From a virus, in the IMG/VR virus record IMGVR_UViG_3300021364_000018, positions 1-64,000 of that record: DNA of 64,000 nt; one strand, given 5' to 3'. The position numbers and the translations under genes are program-made. This document shows positions 1 through 10,580 of this stretch, in pieces. Numbering within the stretch: position 1 is the first letter of the stretch; each line of letters begins with the position of its first letter. The notes beneath the pieces are model-generated. The model saw only the letters and a list, made by a program, of their open reading frames with translations, made no database searches and was not told the origin of the DNA.

Positions 1-57
1 CGGCGGCGGTGGCGGAGGTGGCGGCGGAGGTGGTGGAGGAGGTGGCGGTGGAGGTGG
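1..57 (-). repeat. Polyproline-coding tract
   Basis: Nineteen consecutive proline codons (mixed CCG, CCA and CCT) in frame with the DUF4815 gene, continuing off the window edge. The mixed codon use argues for selection on the protein rather than simple nucleotide slippage. It is far more GC-rich than its surroundings. Confidence 0.9.
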
Positions 58-3000
58 TGTTGAACCATCTGTTTCCACATTTAATCTTTCACCTCTTCTC
101 ATTATAGTTCTTTCGCCAGTTAATCTTTCAGTTATAACTCTTGCGTTTCTAGTTGAAACAATTTCAGTTTGTGAACTGTTAAGAAGACCTTGCGCCTGAT
201 ATACGCCTGTAGCGTTTGAATCTGGATTACTTAAATTATTTGCACTTGATGTTACCCTTAGTTCTCTCTGACCTGTAGGGAATCTTTGGAATCTATCGTT
301 TGGTATATTGAAATATGCACGAAGTCTTCCGTTTCCATCTGATTGAACACCAGATGAGGTTGTAATGCCACTGTCTTGCGAGAATGAAGCACTGTATGGT
401 CTTACATAACCATCAACTCTAATACCATCAAAGTAAATAAAGTGTTTTGTATTTGGTTTTAAGTTAGTCGCATCAATCTCAATTTCTCTACTTCTAATAA
501 ATGGTATCACTGAAACTGATACTACTCTATCATTTCTAGTTTCTACGAAATCTTCTACGACTGATGTTCTTACACCTGTTCTTGATTGTATTTCAGGTGT
601 CTCTGTTAATTCTGTTGAGATAATTGTGCCTTGCAACCATTCACCACCTTGAGCTGGGTCTCCTGACCATGAACCTGATGTAGATGATTGTTGTTCTGTT
701 TCTACAACTACTGGTTCACCAGCCCATGTTGTCTGCCAGTTATTCCAAACTGTGCCGAGTGAATTCTGATTCTCTGCAAGAACAGCATCAAAATTACCTT
801 CTCTATTAATTCTAACTTCTGGTAATTGTTCTGTATCATTCCATATGTCTGTTCCAGGTGTTAACTTAACATTACCTACGAATGCAAAGACATGATATGG
901 GTTAACATTAATATGTCTTGATGCCTTGTTTTGATTTACATATGAAATCTCTGAGAATGGTAAAGTAATCAAATCACCTGTTCTTACATAACCAGATGAT
1001 TGTGATGTGTTTAAACCAATATCAAAGAATTGTGAATATGATTGAGGTCTTAGATGACCCATTTTTGTATCGATTGAACATCTATAATCAGGATGAGACA
1101 CATTACCAATTTTGTGACCTCTAAAGTTATCTACTAAGAAACCTGATTTGAATCTATCGAAACCATCTGCATCTAATACTTGTAATGATTGTGTATCTTT
1201 TTCAAGCAAGGATAATGCTGTGACTCTTTCTAAGTTTGTGACTCTCTGATTGATTTTACCAATGTCTGCCATTGTAAATCTTCTGTAGTCTTTAGACCTT
1301 ACTTTAATTTCTTTTACATTTTTAGTAAATGGTGGAACAAATAGTTCAAACATCTCTAATGAATCATCGATTCTGGTTGGTCGAGAAGGAGTGATTGAAG
1401 GATTACCTTGCGATACTATGAACTCGCCACCTTTGTGTAAGAAAATTTTATCTATTCTTGGAACATAGAAACTAATATTACCTGCAATCATTGATGTAGG
1501 TAATGGGCATCTACTAAATGAAGGTCTAGCAGCAGTGATATCTGCGTTTGCTTTTGCACTTCCGTCATAAGGAATGTTTTCTCTTGCACTCTCGTAATTT
1601 CTTGCTTCATAAACAAAAGGTGCAATCTTTATACCTTCACCTGAACCATTTGATGAATCGTAATCTGAAATATCAACAGTTGATGTAATATCAAAATTAC
1701 TTGTAGTTAAACCAAATGCTGAACTTGGGAATATTTGACCAACACTTGGTCTAAAGTCTACTGCATCTGCAAGTTCAAACTGACCATCTGGTTCAAAACC
1801 ACCTAAGTCAACTTTGTTTGGAGAAAAGTTTGGTATATCTACATAGTCGATATCAGAATATGAACCTACATCATAGAAATCACCGTCACCACCTACGAAG
1901 TAATCAAAGATGATTGTTAATGCGTTGTTAGGGGCAGGTTCGCCTTGTTTTCTAATAATCTTACCATGGTCATAGAAACCATCTCTTTGACCGTTATCTA
2001 AGTAAAATCTATTAGCAATGTTTGGTGATGCAGTGTGTAAAGTTGTAATTGTTGCGACTGCATTAGTTGATTCATCAACTACAGTTTCACCTTCTGTAAA
2101 TTTGTTATCTGTTAGATAGTAAAAATATGAACGACCACCTGAGTTGAAGTCGATTAATTTTGCACGAACACCTGATGTTTGTCCTTTGACAAAATGACCT
2201 GTATCAAAAGAACCTGATGATACATCTAATGTGAAACTTGGTGGTGTTGCAACTTGTTTTGACCCAACTGTTGTAGTTGTTCCTGGAACTGCTTCATAGA
2301 TTGCACGAATCTTATACACATCTGAAACACCCAATGAAATTTCTTGGTGTTTATATGAAGTTCCGTAGAAATTGTCAATAGTATTACCACTCGATACTTC
2401 TAATGACCTGTATTCTCTTAATGTCTTACTTTTTCTACTTGGGTTAGCAACGATTACAGTCCAAGATGCTCTGACTCTTCCGTTTTGGTCATCCGCATTA
2501 CCGATTTGAACTGTTTTAGATGTTGTGCCTGTAATTGAGACATCATCTCCTTTTAAAACATTACCTAATGCTCTCTGAGGCGATGAACCTGAACCCGCTT
2601 TGATAATTGCGAATTGATAATTATCGTTGTTTACAGCAGAGAAGGTTTCATCTGATGACTTAGTGATTGATATTTGACCGTTAGCATCAATATTAAATTC
2701 TTCTTGTCTTCTTACAGTGCATAATGTTGGCGTATGTTCTTTAACATAGTCTCTAGGCCATGCGAAGATAGATGCTGATTGGTCTTGATTGTAGAGTTTC
2801 GCTCTTCTTCTAATTAATGAAACTTGATTTAATGCTGTCACACCTGATGAAGCAACTGTTTGTGCGTTTGAATTATCTGTGACTTCACTAATTACTTGTT
2901 GAGTACCGTTGCCATCTAATATGACATCGCCTATTCTCAGTTCTGTTAAGAATGCAGTTCCGATACCTGTAAGAGCACCACTTGTTGACAAATTAGATGA

Positions 3001-4749
3001 ACCTGATATAATCTTATCATTATCTAAAATGATGTTAGCAGTGAAATTACCGTCTGATGAATCTGATGGACTTTGTGCGACACTTCTTGCATCTTCAATG
3101 TTGAAAGGTCTGACTTTTTGAATAGCACCACCAGAAGTAGATGTTGACCTTCTTCCGAATGTTTGAATATCATTACCGTCAACGAATGTACCGTTTACAT
3201 CTGATATAAACAAATAATTGTTAGAAGCATCTATTGCTTGAATAATACCTGTTGCACCTGTGTCTAGCGACATAATTTTATCGCCTACTGCATACAATGA
3301 ACCTGATACAGATGACATTTCAAGTCTTGTAAACATCTTAATGTCGAATAGATACAAGTTCAATAAAGATGATGATTGTTCATCTATGTTTCTTACTCTT
3401 GCGAAACCTATTTGATGTTGAGTTGCATTACCCAAAGCATCAGGTATTGTGCCTGCACTTGAATTTGCTTGTGAATAAAGTATAATAGGTTTGTAAGACT
3501 CAATAGATGTTGATTCACCAAACTCTGGTAAACCAAATGCATCTTGAATTCTAAGTTTATTACCTAATCTTGCAGGTGTATTAGCATTTGATAATGATTC
3601 TGTTGTTCTTGCTTTATTGATTTCAATAGGAGTTGTTCCTGTTTTTTCAATTTCATAACCTTTAACATATGCTTTACCAGGCGATGCCATAAACATAACT
3701 TTAGATTCGTCACCACCTTGATAATCTTCGTAGTAACCTCTATTGAAATCTTTTAATAAGTGTTCTCTAAATGAATGTGTAAATTGTCTTATAACGAAAT
3801 CACCATTTGCATCGAATGTTCTTCGTGCTAGTGAGTTTTCGATATGATTGTAAATTGGTCTATTAACTTCTAGTTCAATGACACCTGCGTTTACTCTTCC
3901 TAATTCTATGAAGTTAGTATCAGTGACATCTGTTAATGTGTATTTTGCAAGATTTAAAGAAAATTTTAATCTATCAGCGCCAGGTGCGTTTTCGTTTGTT
4001 GAACCTTGAGCATTATCTAATAGTGAATTGTCTTCTGAACTTGTCACTAGAGATTCTACTATGTTGATACCGATTCTATATGAAGGTTTACCTGAATATT
4101 TCTCTAATGTGATAACTTGTTTTTCTACTTTAACAAAGTATCCTCTTAAAAAGAGAACACCCTCTGATACTGAAGCAATAGATGCTCTACCTACAGGGTC
4201 ATCTCCTAATGATTTGACTTTGAATTCGTTATTGTTAGATGCTGAAGTTGCAGTTCCATCAGCGTCAAGTGTGATTTCTCTTAGTTCTTCTGCACCTTTA
4301 AATCTAACTGAAGCGGCAGTTGTAGATGTTCCGTCTGTACCCTCTTGTAAGTATTTGACTATAAGTGTATCAGGTTCTGTTTCAGTTTGTGCTTCAGTGT
4401 TTACCACTAATGCGATACAACCTGACTCTTCACCTTGAATTAATTTGTCTTTGAAACCTGATAGATAACTTGCAACAGCGGCGTTTCCTGATGTGTTAGG
4501 ATTGTCTGAATCGACTTTTACATATTCGACATCCATATCGATATCTGACTCAGCGCCATTAACGATACTGCCCTCTTTGAACATATGATTACCAAATTTT
4601 TGAATTTGGTTTTGTAAGATTGATTGTGACTGAGTTAACTCTCTTGCCTGAATAGGTCGACCTGCACGGAATAAGACCTTATGAAAGTTTTTGTCCTCTG
4701 AATAATCATCGTAATAGGGTGATATGTTTAAGTCTGTTTTCTCTGCCAT
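1..4749 (-). CDS. Giant DUF4815-type virion structural protein (partial, C-terminus beyond window)
   Basis: Open on the minus strand from an ATG at 4749 to the window edge, at least 1583 codons; no stop appears in the lines I checked in frame. The N-terminus (AEKTDLNISPYYDDYSED, then FHKVLFRAGRPIQARELTQ, then QKFGNHMFKEGSIV) matches from memory the start of DUF4815 structural proteins of T4-like cyanophages. The family is virion-associated, probably baseplate or short tail fibre; its exact location is not known to me. The gene is last in the baseplate block, directly downstream of gp8, the place T4 uses for gp9-gp12. The visible C-terminal end is a run of 19 prolines. Identity of the family is fairly sure; the function is inference. 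Confidence 0.85.
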   Translation of the reverse strand, partial: MAEKTDLNISPYYDDYSEDKNFHKVLFRAGRPIQARELTQSQSILQNQIQKFGNHMFKEGSIVNGAESDIDMDVEYVKVDSDNPNTSGNAAVASYLSGFKDKLIQGEESGCIALVVNTEAQTETEPDTLIVKYLQEGTDGTSTTAASVRFKGAEELREITLDADGTATSASNNNEFKVKSLGDDPVGRASIASVSEGVLFLRGYFVKVEKQVITLEKYSGKPSYRIGINIVESLVTSSEDNSLLDNAQGSTNENAPGADRLKFSLNLAKYTLTDVTDTNFIELGRVNAGVIELEVNRPIYNHIENSLARRTFDANGDFVIRQFTHSFREHLLKDFNRGYYEDYQGGDESKVMFMASPGKAYVKGYEIEKTGTTPIEINKARTTESLSNANTPARLGNKLRIQDAFGLPEFGESTSIESYKPIILYSQANSSAGTIPDALGNATQHQIGFARVRNIDEQSSSLLNLYLFDIKMFTRLEMSSVSGSLYAVGDKIMSLDTGATGIIQAIDASNNYLFISDVNGTFVDGNDIQTFGRRSTSTSGGAIQKVRPFNIEDARSVAQSPSDSSDGNFTANIILDNDKIISGSSNLSTSGALTGIGTAFLTELRIGDVILDGNGTQQVISEVTDNSNAQTVASSGVTALNQVSLIRRRAKLYNQDQSASIFAWPRDYVKEHTPTLCTVRRQEEFNIDANGQISITKSSDETFSAVNNDNYQFAIIKAGSGSSPQRALGNVLKGDDVSITGTTSKTVQIGNADDQNGRVRASWTVIVANPSRKSKTLREYRSLEVSSGNTIDNFYGTSYKHQEISLGVSDVYKIRAIYEAVPGTTTTVGSKQVATPPSFTLDVSSGSFDTGHFVKGQTSGVRAKLIDFNSGGRSYFYYLTDNKFTEGETVVDESTNAVATITTLHTASPNIANRFYLDNGQRDGFYDHGKIIRKQGEPAPNNALTIIFDYFVGGDGDFYDVGSYSDIDYVDIPNFSPNKVDLGGFEPDGQFELADAVDFRPSVGQIFPSSAFGLTTSNFDITSTVDISDYDSSNGSGEGIKIAPFVYEARNYESARENIPYDGSAKANADITAARPSFSRCPLPTSMIAGNISFYVPRIDKIFLHKGGEFIVSQGNPSITPSRPTRIDDSLEMFELFVPPFTKNVKEIKVRSKDYRRFTMADIGKINQRVTNLERVTALSLLEKDTQSLQVLDADGFDRFKSGFLVDNFRGHKIGNVSHPDYRCSIDTKMGHLRPQSYSQFFDIGLNTSQSSGYVRTGDLITLPFSEISYVNQNKASRHINVNPYHVFAFVGNVKLTPGTDIWNDTEQLPEVRINREGNFDAVLAENQNSLGTVWNNWQTTWAGEPVVVETEQQSSTSGSWSGDPAQGGEWLQGTIISTELTETPEIQSRTGVRTSVVEDFVETRNDRVVSVSVIPFIRSREIEIDATNLKPNTKHFIYFDGIRVDGYVRPYSASFSQDSGITTSSGVQSDGNGRLRAYFNIPNDRFQRFPTGQRELRVTSSANNLSNPDSNATGVYQAQGLLNSSQTEIVSTRNARVITERLTGERTIMRRGERLNVETDGSTPPPPPPPPPPPPPPPPPPP

Positions 4750-4767
4750 GTTTTGCTTCTTTTGTTG

Positions 4768-4785
4768 TGGGGTCTATTGACCCCA
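4768..4785 (-). other. Intergenic hairpin between gp8 and the DUF4815 gene
   Basis: Perfect 7-bp stem TGGGGTC/GACCCCA with a 4-nt loop, 19 nt upstream of the DUF4815 ATG and just after the gp8 stop. No U tract follows, so it is not a standard intrinsic terminator; an mRNA processing or stability element is possible. Confidence 0.5.
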
Positions 4786-4789
4786 TTAA

Positions 4790-6259
4790 TTACATTTCGA
4801 TAATCAGTTTGATATCTTCAATTTGGTCAGCAGCCCTTGTCACTGCACCTCTATTTTCAACATAGAGAATTTGACCTGAGAATCTAGTCATCTCTGGATG
4901 AGCAGTAGAAACTCCGTCTGAATTAACATCAGCAACTTTAGTACCATCGACATAAACTTCATCTGAGTTTGCAAAGTCGACATACTCACCACCTGAGTTA
5001 ACTACAGGTAATGTTTTGATAACATTATTTGTTTTAGATACAACTCTATGTTTAGCAGTAGTTGCTGATTCTGAGTTTGAATCCATAATAATGTCATCTA
5101 CTGAGATACTAGCAGCGTTGTCAACTGTTATCTGACTTGTTGCTGTTAGTGATGTTTCACCTGAAATAGTTGAATCAGATGATTGAACTGGATTCTTAAT
5201 AAGACCAATTCTTCTAAAATCGTTATCAGTTGGGAAATCACCTGCACCTTCGCCGAACTCTAAACGAGAGTTGACGATAACATAGTTACCACCCATTTCT
5301 TCGATTGGGTTAGCACCATGTCCGTTGATTGGTGAAATGATTGGTTTGATTGAACCACCAGAACCGCCTGAGATTCCTGAAATTGTAGAATCTAAAGTTG
5401 GGAAAGATGCTCTTTTATAACCTGAACCATATGATGATGAATCTTTAAATGTGACTGAACTTATTGAACCACCTGAGAAGTTGATAGTTGCGACAGCACC
5501 TGAACCATCTCCTTCTACAGCGACATCAACTGAGTCACCTGAGTCTAAAGTATAACCTGAACCTGCTTGTTCTACGATGTAATGATAGATTGCACCATCA
5601 ACTGAAGCATTTTCTACATCCCATTGTGAACTTCCATCATCATCAGCAGTTGAACCGAATTCGCCGTTTGTTCCTGAACCAGCGACTCCTGATTTTGCAC
5701 CTAATGTTTTAACTGGAATAAAGTCGTTAGTCACGAACTTAATAACATCTGATGCTGAAACTGTATACATGAACTTCCAAAGATAACCGTCACCTGTTGC
5801 TTCAGGATTTACAGTATCTACAGAAGTAGGTTTGACTGTTGAATTTACAGGACTTCCTGATGATGTGCCTGTTCTAAGACATTTATACACTTTATATTCA
5901 TCAGTGATTACATAACCTCTTCCATCGAAGAAGTTTGATACACCTGTGACATTAGTAGGATTAGCAGAAGAATAATTATCTCTCCACTCATCATACTGTG
6001 TATTGCCTGTTGAGTCCCAATCATATCTGACTAGACCATGTGTAATATCAGAAGTTGCTACTTTTTTAAGAGCAATCATATCTTCATATGCTTGTATCTC
6101 TTCTGATTCTGAATTAGCTGGTGCAGGAGGACTTGTATCGTCTGCCCAACTATGACTTCTGCCAATGAAGATATAGTTTGAAGAGTTTGCTTCACCAAAA
6201 TCTTCAATGAACTGCCTTGCATTGTGCGTTCTAAATTTTTCTGTTATTATTGCTGCCAT
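4790..6259 (-). CDS. 8: Baseplate wedge protein gp8
   Basis: 489 aa; T4 gp8 is 334 aa. Collinear matches to T4 gp8 run along the protein: TEKFRTHNARQF near residue 6, YIFIGRSHSW near 30, GDGYLWKF near 157, FRRIGLIKNPV near 345, and the C-terminal MTRFSGQILYVENR followed by a DQIEDIKLII end. T4 gp8 forms the dimer that joins the gp7 and gp6 parts of each baseplate wedge. The extra length is a Gly/Ser/Asp-rich insertion around residues 190-330. It follows the 1259-aa structural gene and has its own T4-late promoter motif and a GGAG Shine-Dalgarno. Confident. Confidence 0.93.
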   Translation of the reverse strand: MAAIITEKFRTHNARQFIEDFGEANSSNYIFIGRSHSWADDTSPPAPANSESEEIQAYEDMIALKKVATSDITHGLVRYDWDSTGNTQYDEWRDNYSSANPTNVTGVSNFFDGRGYVITDEYKVYKCLRTGTSSGSPVNSTVKPTSVDTVNPEATGDGYLWKFMYTVSASDVIKFVTNDFIPVKTLGAKSGVAGSGTNGEFGSTADDDGSSQWDVENASVDGAIYHYIVEQAGSGYTLDSGDSVDVAVEGDGSGAVATINFSGGSISSVTFKDSSSYGSGYKRASFPTLDSTISGISGGSGGSIKPIISPINGHGANPIEEMGGNYVIVNSRLEFGEGAGDFPTDNDFRRIGLIKNPVQSSDSTISGETSLTATSQITVDNAASISVDDIIMDSNSESATTAKHRVVSKTNNVIKTLPVVNSGGEYVDFANSDEVYVDGTKVADVNSDGVSTAHPEMTRFSGQILYVENRGAVTRAADQIEDIKLIIEM

Positions 6260-6290
6260 TTTTCTCTAAACTCCAGTTTATTTATTAAAC

Positions 6291-6298
6291 TATTTATA
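6291..6298 (-). promoter_or_regulatory. T4-type late promoter for gp8
   Basis: Perfect TATAAATA on the minus strand. With T4 spacing, transcription would start near 6285, giving a 26-nt leader that contains GGAG before the gp8 ATG. The motif overlaps the end of the upstream gene. Confidence 0.7.
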
Positions 6299-9200
6299 AC
6301 GACTGTAAGGTCGAATTTGTTATATTTGATGAATTAACATAAGAACTGAATGCAATATTCGTTCTTTTTCTTTCGTGTAGTGGTAATTCATTGACATAGA
6401 AGTTTCCTAGTTGTTCTTCTAACTGAGAAATAGTCAAACCTGTTGCTTCTACATCTTCCATTAATATACCACTGATTCCGTCTTCCATTAAGATTTTATC
6501 TTCATCATTTGTATCAGAAGTTTCATCTAATAGATAATGTGATATCTTATAACAGTTCTGGAATGCAATCTTATTTAGAGTTCTAAAAGTATGCCCTAGA
6601 GGAACAAAAGTATGAACACTCTCGCCTGCACCTTCTTTAATAAGAACATCTCCATTCTCCATTACAATTCTATCATGGTCTTCGTAATACAAGAATGGCG
6701 AATGTAAATCAATCGACCTTTCAGTGACGAAGAACTCTCTATCTTCTGGTACAGTATCATCTTCTAACAAAATTGTACCTGAATCGTCTTCCATTAAGAT
6801 TTTGTGACCATGCAAGTCACCCTTATCAACAGGGTCAAATCTTAAATTGTTTAAAGGTTCTTCATTTAATATTTTATATCCATCTTCGAGTATGAGTATC
6901 TCTTCTGATGGATGATAATATTGAAAAACCTTACCTTGGTCAGACGGTCTAACACCGATTGCCCCATATTCACTATCGATTGGGAACGATGTTTCTTTTA
7001 TATAGTAATCATTATCAGGTGTATCTAAGTTAAGAACACTGATTACTCCGTCTAATCTTGGCGACCTTTGATTCAACAATGTGACGGACTCTGCTACAGG
7101 TGCAATCGGTAAACTTACTCTTGCATCAATAACAGCGTTTGTCGAATCGTTAATGAATTTTTTAATTGTATGAACATTGTAATGAGCATTCTCATGTAAA
7201 TCTTTATTCTTCTCATTACCTGCATCACGAAGTTGAGTAATCATATCTTGAGCATTCACTTCGTCTGCTGTAGTCCATAACATCAATACTGTTTCTTTTG
7301 ATGTTTGTGCGATATTATCTCTAGAATCTTCGTTCTCTAATAGATGACCATCTTCTAATAGAATTCTATGTTCTATGTCTCTTGTTGATTCTTCTAATAA
7401 GACATTGTTTGTTGGGAATGCCGTAATGATAATTGTCGGAACGAACTTAGTAGATAATATACCTAATTTGTTATCTTCGTTTACATCGAATCTACCTTCA
7501 ATATCTGAACTTAATATCTGAGTCTTAACTGCAACTTCACCAAAGAAGATGTGACCAGATGGATGAATTAAGTCTTTTACAATTGAACGATAGTTGTTGA
7601 TTGACTCACCAACTTTAATGATGTATGAATGTGATTGATAAAGTTTACTATCATGTATGTTAGCAACTTTAGAATCTGCGAAACCTGTATCACTGAGGAA
7701 TGAATCGTTTAATAGACCTTCACCAGCGACTGTTCCTCTTCCTGTGTAAGGAGAGTTTTTAATGATATCGAAACTATCACTATTCTCGTATCTGACTTTC
7801 TCGTTATCGATAAACATTCCATTTAACTGTTTGTATTTTAGAATGTGTCTTTGAGAATCATATGATTGTATTAATGCTGTTGCGCCTGATGATTGACCTG
7901 TTATCTGAACATCTTGGTTTAGATTTCCTGTAGGTGTAGTAATCATCATATTGTAATATGATGTAGCATCAATTATCGCATCACTATCGAACTCATCACC
8001 TTGCGATGTGATTGTTAATTTTTCTACACCGCCGATTGAATCTGAATATGAGAATAGACTTGCACCTGTACCTGTTGATACAGTTGTTTGTGTTAGTGTT
8101 TTTTGAGTTAAAGAGTTAGAACCTCTAATTGCTTCTCCGACTGAGAAAGCATTAATATCTGTTGAAGTTCTTTTGATAACGAGTCTATTACTTTTAGACT
8201 CTACTCTTATTATACTACCTGTTGCATCTGATGTCAACCCAACTATACCTTCTCCTTTTTGGAAACCTGATACATCATCAAAGTATAGATAACCACCTGG
8301 GAATGCAGTTGGTAATTTTGTATAACCTGCACCTGCGTTTGTTATTTGAACAGACCTAATTCTCTGGTCTGTTATAACATTAACAAAGTTTCCACTGTTG
8401 AGGACATCTTCTACTTCATATGCATTCAATAACATCTCAGTGCCATCTTCATAGAGTAGTCTACTTTTATCTGTAAATATCTCCACTCTTTCTCCCCCTA
8501 AAAGTGTAGGAGGTGTAGTGAACACGATGCTATCTCTAAAAACTTGATAATGTTCAGGATTCTGAACGATACCGTTAATGTGAACTTCTACTGCTTTGTT
8601 TACAGCATTGATTGCTATTGGTTTGCCATGGTCATCTCTTACTGCTTTACCATTGAGCATACCACCGAAATGCACTTGACCTGCTTCAGCAGTGATTTCA
8701 TACTGTTCAAAGGCAAGAGCATCTTCTAATATAATCTCATCACCAACAGAACCGATAAGTGCTTCTGCACCATTACCACCTGTTGCTGAGTTATCGAAGA
8801 CAATTAAATCACCACCCTCGTAGTTGATACCACCCTCTTCGATGAAAATTCTTTCTACGCCACCTCTTGTTAGACCTGTGACATTTGCTTTTGCTAATAG
8901 TGTATCTGTATCTGCTTTACCGCCTGAGTAATTGATAACATCTTGCATATCATACAAGGAACCAATTGTAGATTGTTCATGAACAATACCACTTCCTGTT
9001 TCAAGTAATAAATCACCTGAGTCATCTTCTAAACTTACAAAGATAGATGATGAACTATCAGAAGGTTTTGATACAACACCTTTTAATGTTCCGACATATT
9101 TTGTCACACCATCTCTATCTACGAATGTGACTTCTCTATTGAATTCAAACTCACCTCGATGTTCTAGGGATATCGATACTGAGTATTTTCCTGCGTTCTC

Positions 9201-10073
9201 ATCAATGATGAAAACATTTTCTACGATTGCTTCGGCAGATATTAATGTCGGATTTATAATATCATACTGAATAATCTTATCTGTTCTCTTAGGTGTTCCG
9301 CCTGGTTCCATAGTGACGGATACTCTTCTCTCTTCGTTATATGCTGAACCTGAAGCGAATAGAGTTTCGTCTATCGGATACTTGACTTCTGCATTTTCGC
9401 CATATAGAAGTCGCATTAAGAACTTGACTGATTCAGCAGTACCTTTTTGTTTGTATAACGAACCAATGTTCTTTAATGTTAATCTTGCGTTTTGTGTTTC
9501 TTTTAAATCTAGTGACGGAATGAAATCTTTTTGGAAATATTTTAAGAACGATTCTAATGTTCTATCAATATCTGAATAGTCTAATAGTCTGTTTGATGCA
9601 ACAACTGAGTTCTCTTTATAATTCTTAACTACACCTGTTTGTTTACCATCTCGACCTTCTATAGATTCGCTTTCTGCAAAACCTGTACCTGATATCGTAT
9701 CAACTATTAGTGTTAGACCATTAATAACTTTTATCTTTGCAACTGAACCGTTTGTTTTACCATAGATGTATTCACCTACTTGAAATGGTTCTGTTGGAGA
9801 TTCTTGTAATAGTTTTGATGTGTCAATATCAGGAGCGGCAGGGTCGGTACCTCTTTCGATTAATATCTTAGATTCTTCTAGAGAAGTACCGTCCTCTAAC
9901 CTGACGCCCTCTAAATCGCCTTGCGATTCGAGGACTATTATTTCGGATTCTAGGTACTCGAAATACGCTTGTAAGAATTCTTCAAAGAAAGGTGAGTCTT
10001 CTCTGATATGTTCAGGAAGAAGACTCGGTAATCTTGTCGATAATCTATCTACAATGTGTTTTTCGTGTGCCAT
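6294..10073 (-). CDS. Large baseplate/virion structural protein at the gp7 position
   Basis: 1259 aa between the gp6 block and gp8, the position of T4 gp7 (1032 aa), but I cannot align it to gp7. The N-terminus (RLPSLLPEHIREDSP, then FFEEFLQAYFEYLE) and a following segment about a 'FLKYFQKDFIPSLDL' helix are like large structural proteins of cyanomyoviruses. The protein is dotted with short hydrophobic-acidic repeats of the type ILMEDG, RILLEDG, KILMEDD and RIVMENG, concentrated after residue 900. This pattern suggests repeated beta-strand units. A wedge role is inferred from gene order. Confident as a virion protein, unsure about the precise part. Confidence 0.8.
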   Translation of the reverse strand: MAHEKHIVDRLSTRLPSLLPEHIREDSPFFEEFLQAYFEYLESEIIVLESQGDLEGVRLEDGTSLEESKILIERGTDPAAPDIDTSKLLQESPTEPFQVGEYIYGKTNGSVAKIKVINGLTLIVDTISGTGFAESESIEGRDGKQTGVVKNYKENSVVASNRLLDYSDIDRTLESFLKYFQKDFIPSLDLKETQNARLTLKNIGSLYKQKGTAESVKFLMRLLYGENAEVKYPIDETLFASGSAYNEERRVSVTMEPGGTPKRTDKIIQYDIINPTLISAEAIVENVFIIDENAGKYSVSISLEHRGEFEFNREVTFVDRDGVTKYVGTLKGVVSKPSDSSSSIFVSLEDDSGDLLLETGSGIVHEQSTIGSLYDMQDVINYSGGKADTDTLLAKANVTGLTRGGVERIFIEEGGINYEGGDLIVFDNSATGGNGAEALIGSVGDEIILEDALAFEQYEITAEAGQVHFGGMLNGKAVRDDHGKPIAINAVNKAVEVHINGIVQNPEHYQVFRDSIVFTTPPTLLGGERVEIFTDKSRLLYEDGTEMLLNAYEVEDVLNSGNFVNVITDQRIRSVQITNAGAGYTKLPTAFPGGYLYFDDVSGFQKGEGIVGLTSDATGSIIRVESKSNRLVIKRTSTDINAFSVGEAIRGSNSLTQKTLTQTTVSTGTGASLFSYSDSIGGVEKLTITSQGDEFDSDAIIDATSYYNMMITTPTGNLNQDVQITGQSSGATALIQSYDSQRHILKYKQLNGMFIDNEKVRYENSDSFDIIKNSPYTGRGTVAGEGLLNDSFLSDTGFADSKVANIHDSKLYQSHSYIIKVGESINNYRSIVKDLIHPSGHIFFGEVAVKTQILSSDIEGRFDVNEDNKLGILSTKFVPTIIITAFPTNNVLLEESTRDIEHRILLEDGHLLENEDSRDNIAQTSKETVLMLWTTADEVNAQDMITQLRDAGNEKNKDLHENAHYNVHTIKKFINDSTNAVIDARVSLPIAPVAESVTLLNQRSPRLDGVISVLNLDTPDNDYYIKETSFPIDSEYGAIGVRPSDQGKVFQYYHPSEEILILEDGYKILNEEPLNNLRFDPVDKGDLHGHKILMEDDSGTILLEDDTVPEDREFFVTERSIDLHSPFLYYEDHDRIVMENGDVLIKEGAGESVHTFVPLGHTFRTLNKIAFQNCYKISHYLLDETSDTNDEDKILMEDGISGILMEDVEATGLTISQLEEQLGNFYVNELPLHERKRTNIAFSSYVNSSNITNSTLQSL

Positions 10074-10085
10074 TAAATTATCCTA

Positions 10086-10580
10086 TTAGATGCCTTGAAC
10101 AGAAGAGTTAGTTCCGACTACGCTTAGTGGATACCAAACTAAATCTGAATCTGACCCTAATGCAATCAATACACATGCCCCACCTGTTGCTAATACGATG
10201 TGAGGTCCTGAACCTGTTGAAGTCCAAGAGTTAACAGTGATGTCAACATTTTGTGCAACTGCATCATCTTTTCTTACGATGATTTTGATTTGACCAACTG
10301 AAGCGCCATCAGCTAAAGTCATTGCAACATCTGAACCACTTTGACCTGTAATGTCAATCAAAGATACTGCTTCAGTTGCTGAAACTACTGATGAAGATTC
10401 GTCTAATGCTTCAACATCATCGAATGCAATGTAAGTTGGAAGATTGTTAAACATTCTTGCCAAACTCATTTTTTTGTTAACAGGTGTTCCTGATGGATTG
10501 TCAACGATGTGTAGTAAATCTACTGCGTTTACATCACCAGCCGCTATCTCTGTTAGAGCGGTTATTTTTTTATCTGCCAT
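10086..10580 (-). CDS. Small structural protein downstream of gp6
   Basis: 164 aa starting MADKKITALTEIAAGDVNAV, with DLLHIVDNPSGTPVNKK, a start typical of many marine phage tail or fibre-associated proteins. The rest is Ser/Thr/Val-rich and probably beta-structured. A strong Shine-Dalgarno (AGGAGG) precedes the ATG. It lies between gp6 and the 1259-aa protein in the same transcription unit, so it is probably a baseplate-associated or fibre-attachment protein; the exact role is unknown. Confidence 0.75.
   Translation of the reverse strand: MADKKITALTEIAAGDVNAVDLLHIVDNPSGTPVNKKMSLARMFNNLPTYIAFDDVEALDESSSVVSATEAVSLIDITGQSGSDVAMTLADGASVGQIKIIVRKDDAVAQNVDITVNSWTSTGSGPHIVLATGGACVLIALGSDSDLVWYPLSVVGTNSSVQGI

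Noticed and set aside
5488-5712. Plus-strand 74-codon frame inside gp8
   Set aside because: Lies wholly in the opposite strand of gp8, is low-complexity (His/Leu), and has no start signal.
9313-9579. Plus-strand 88-codon frame inside the 1259-aa structural gene
   Set aside because: Opposite strand of a long conserved protein; no promoter or Shine-Dalgarno.
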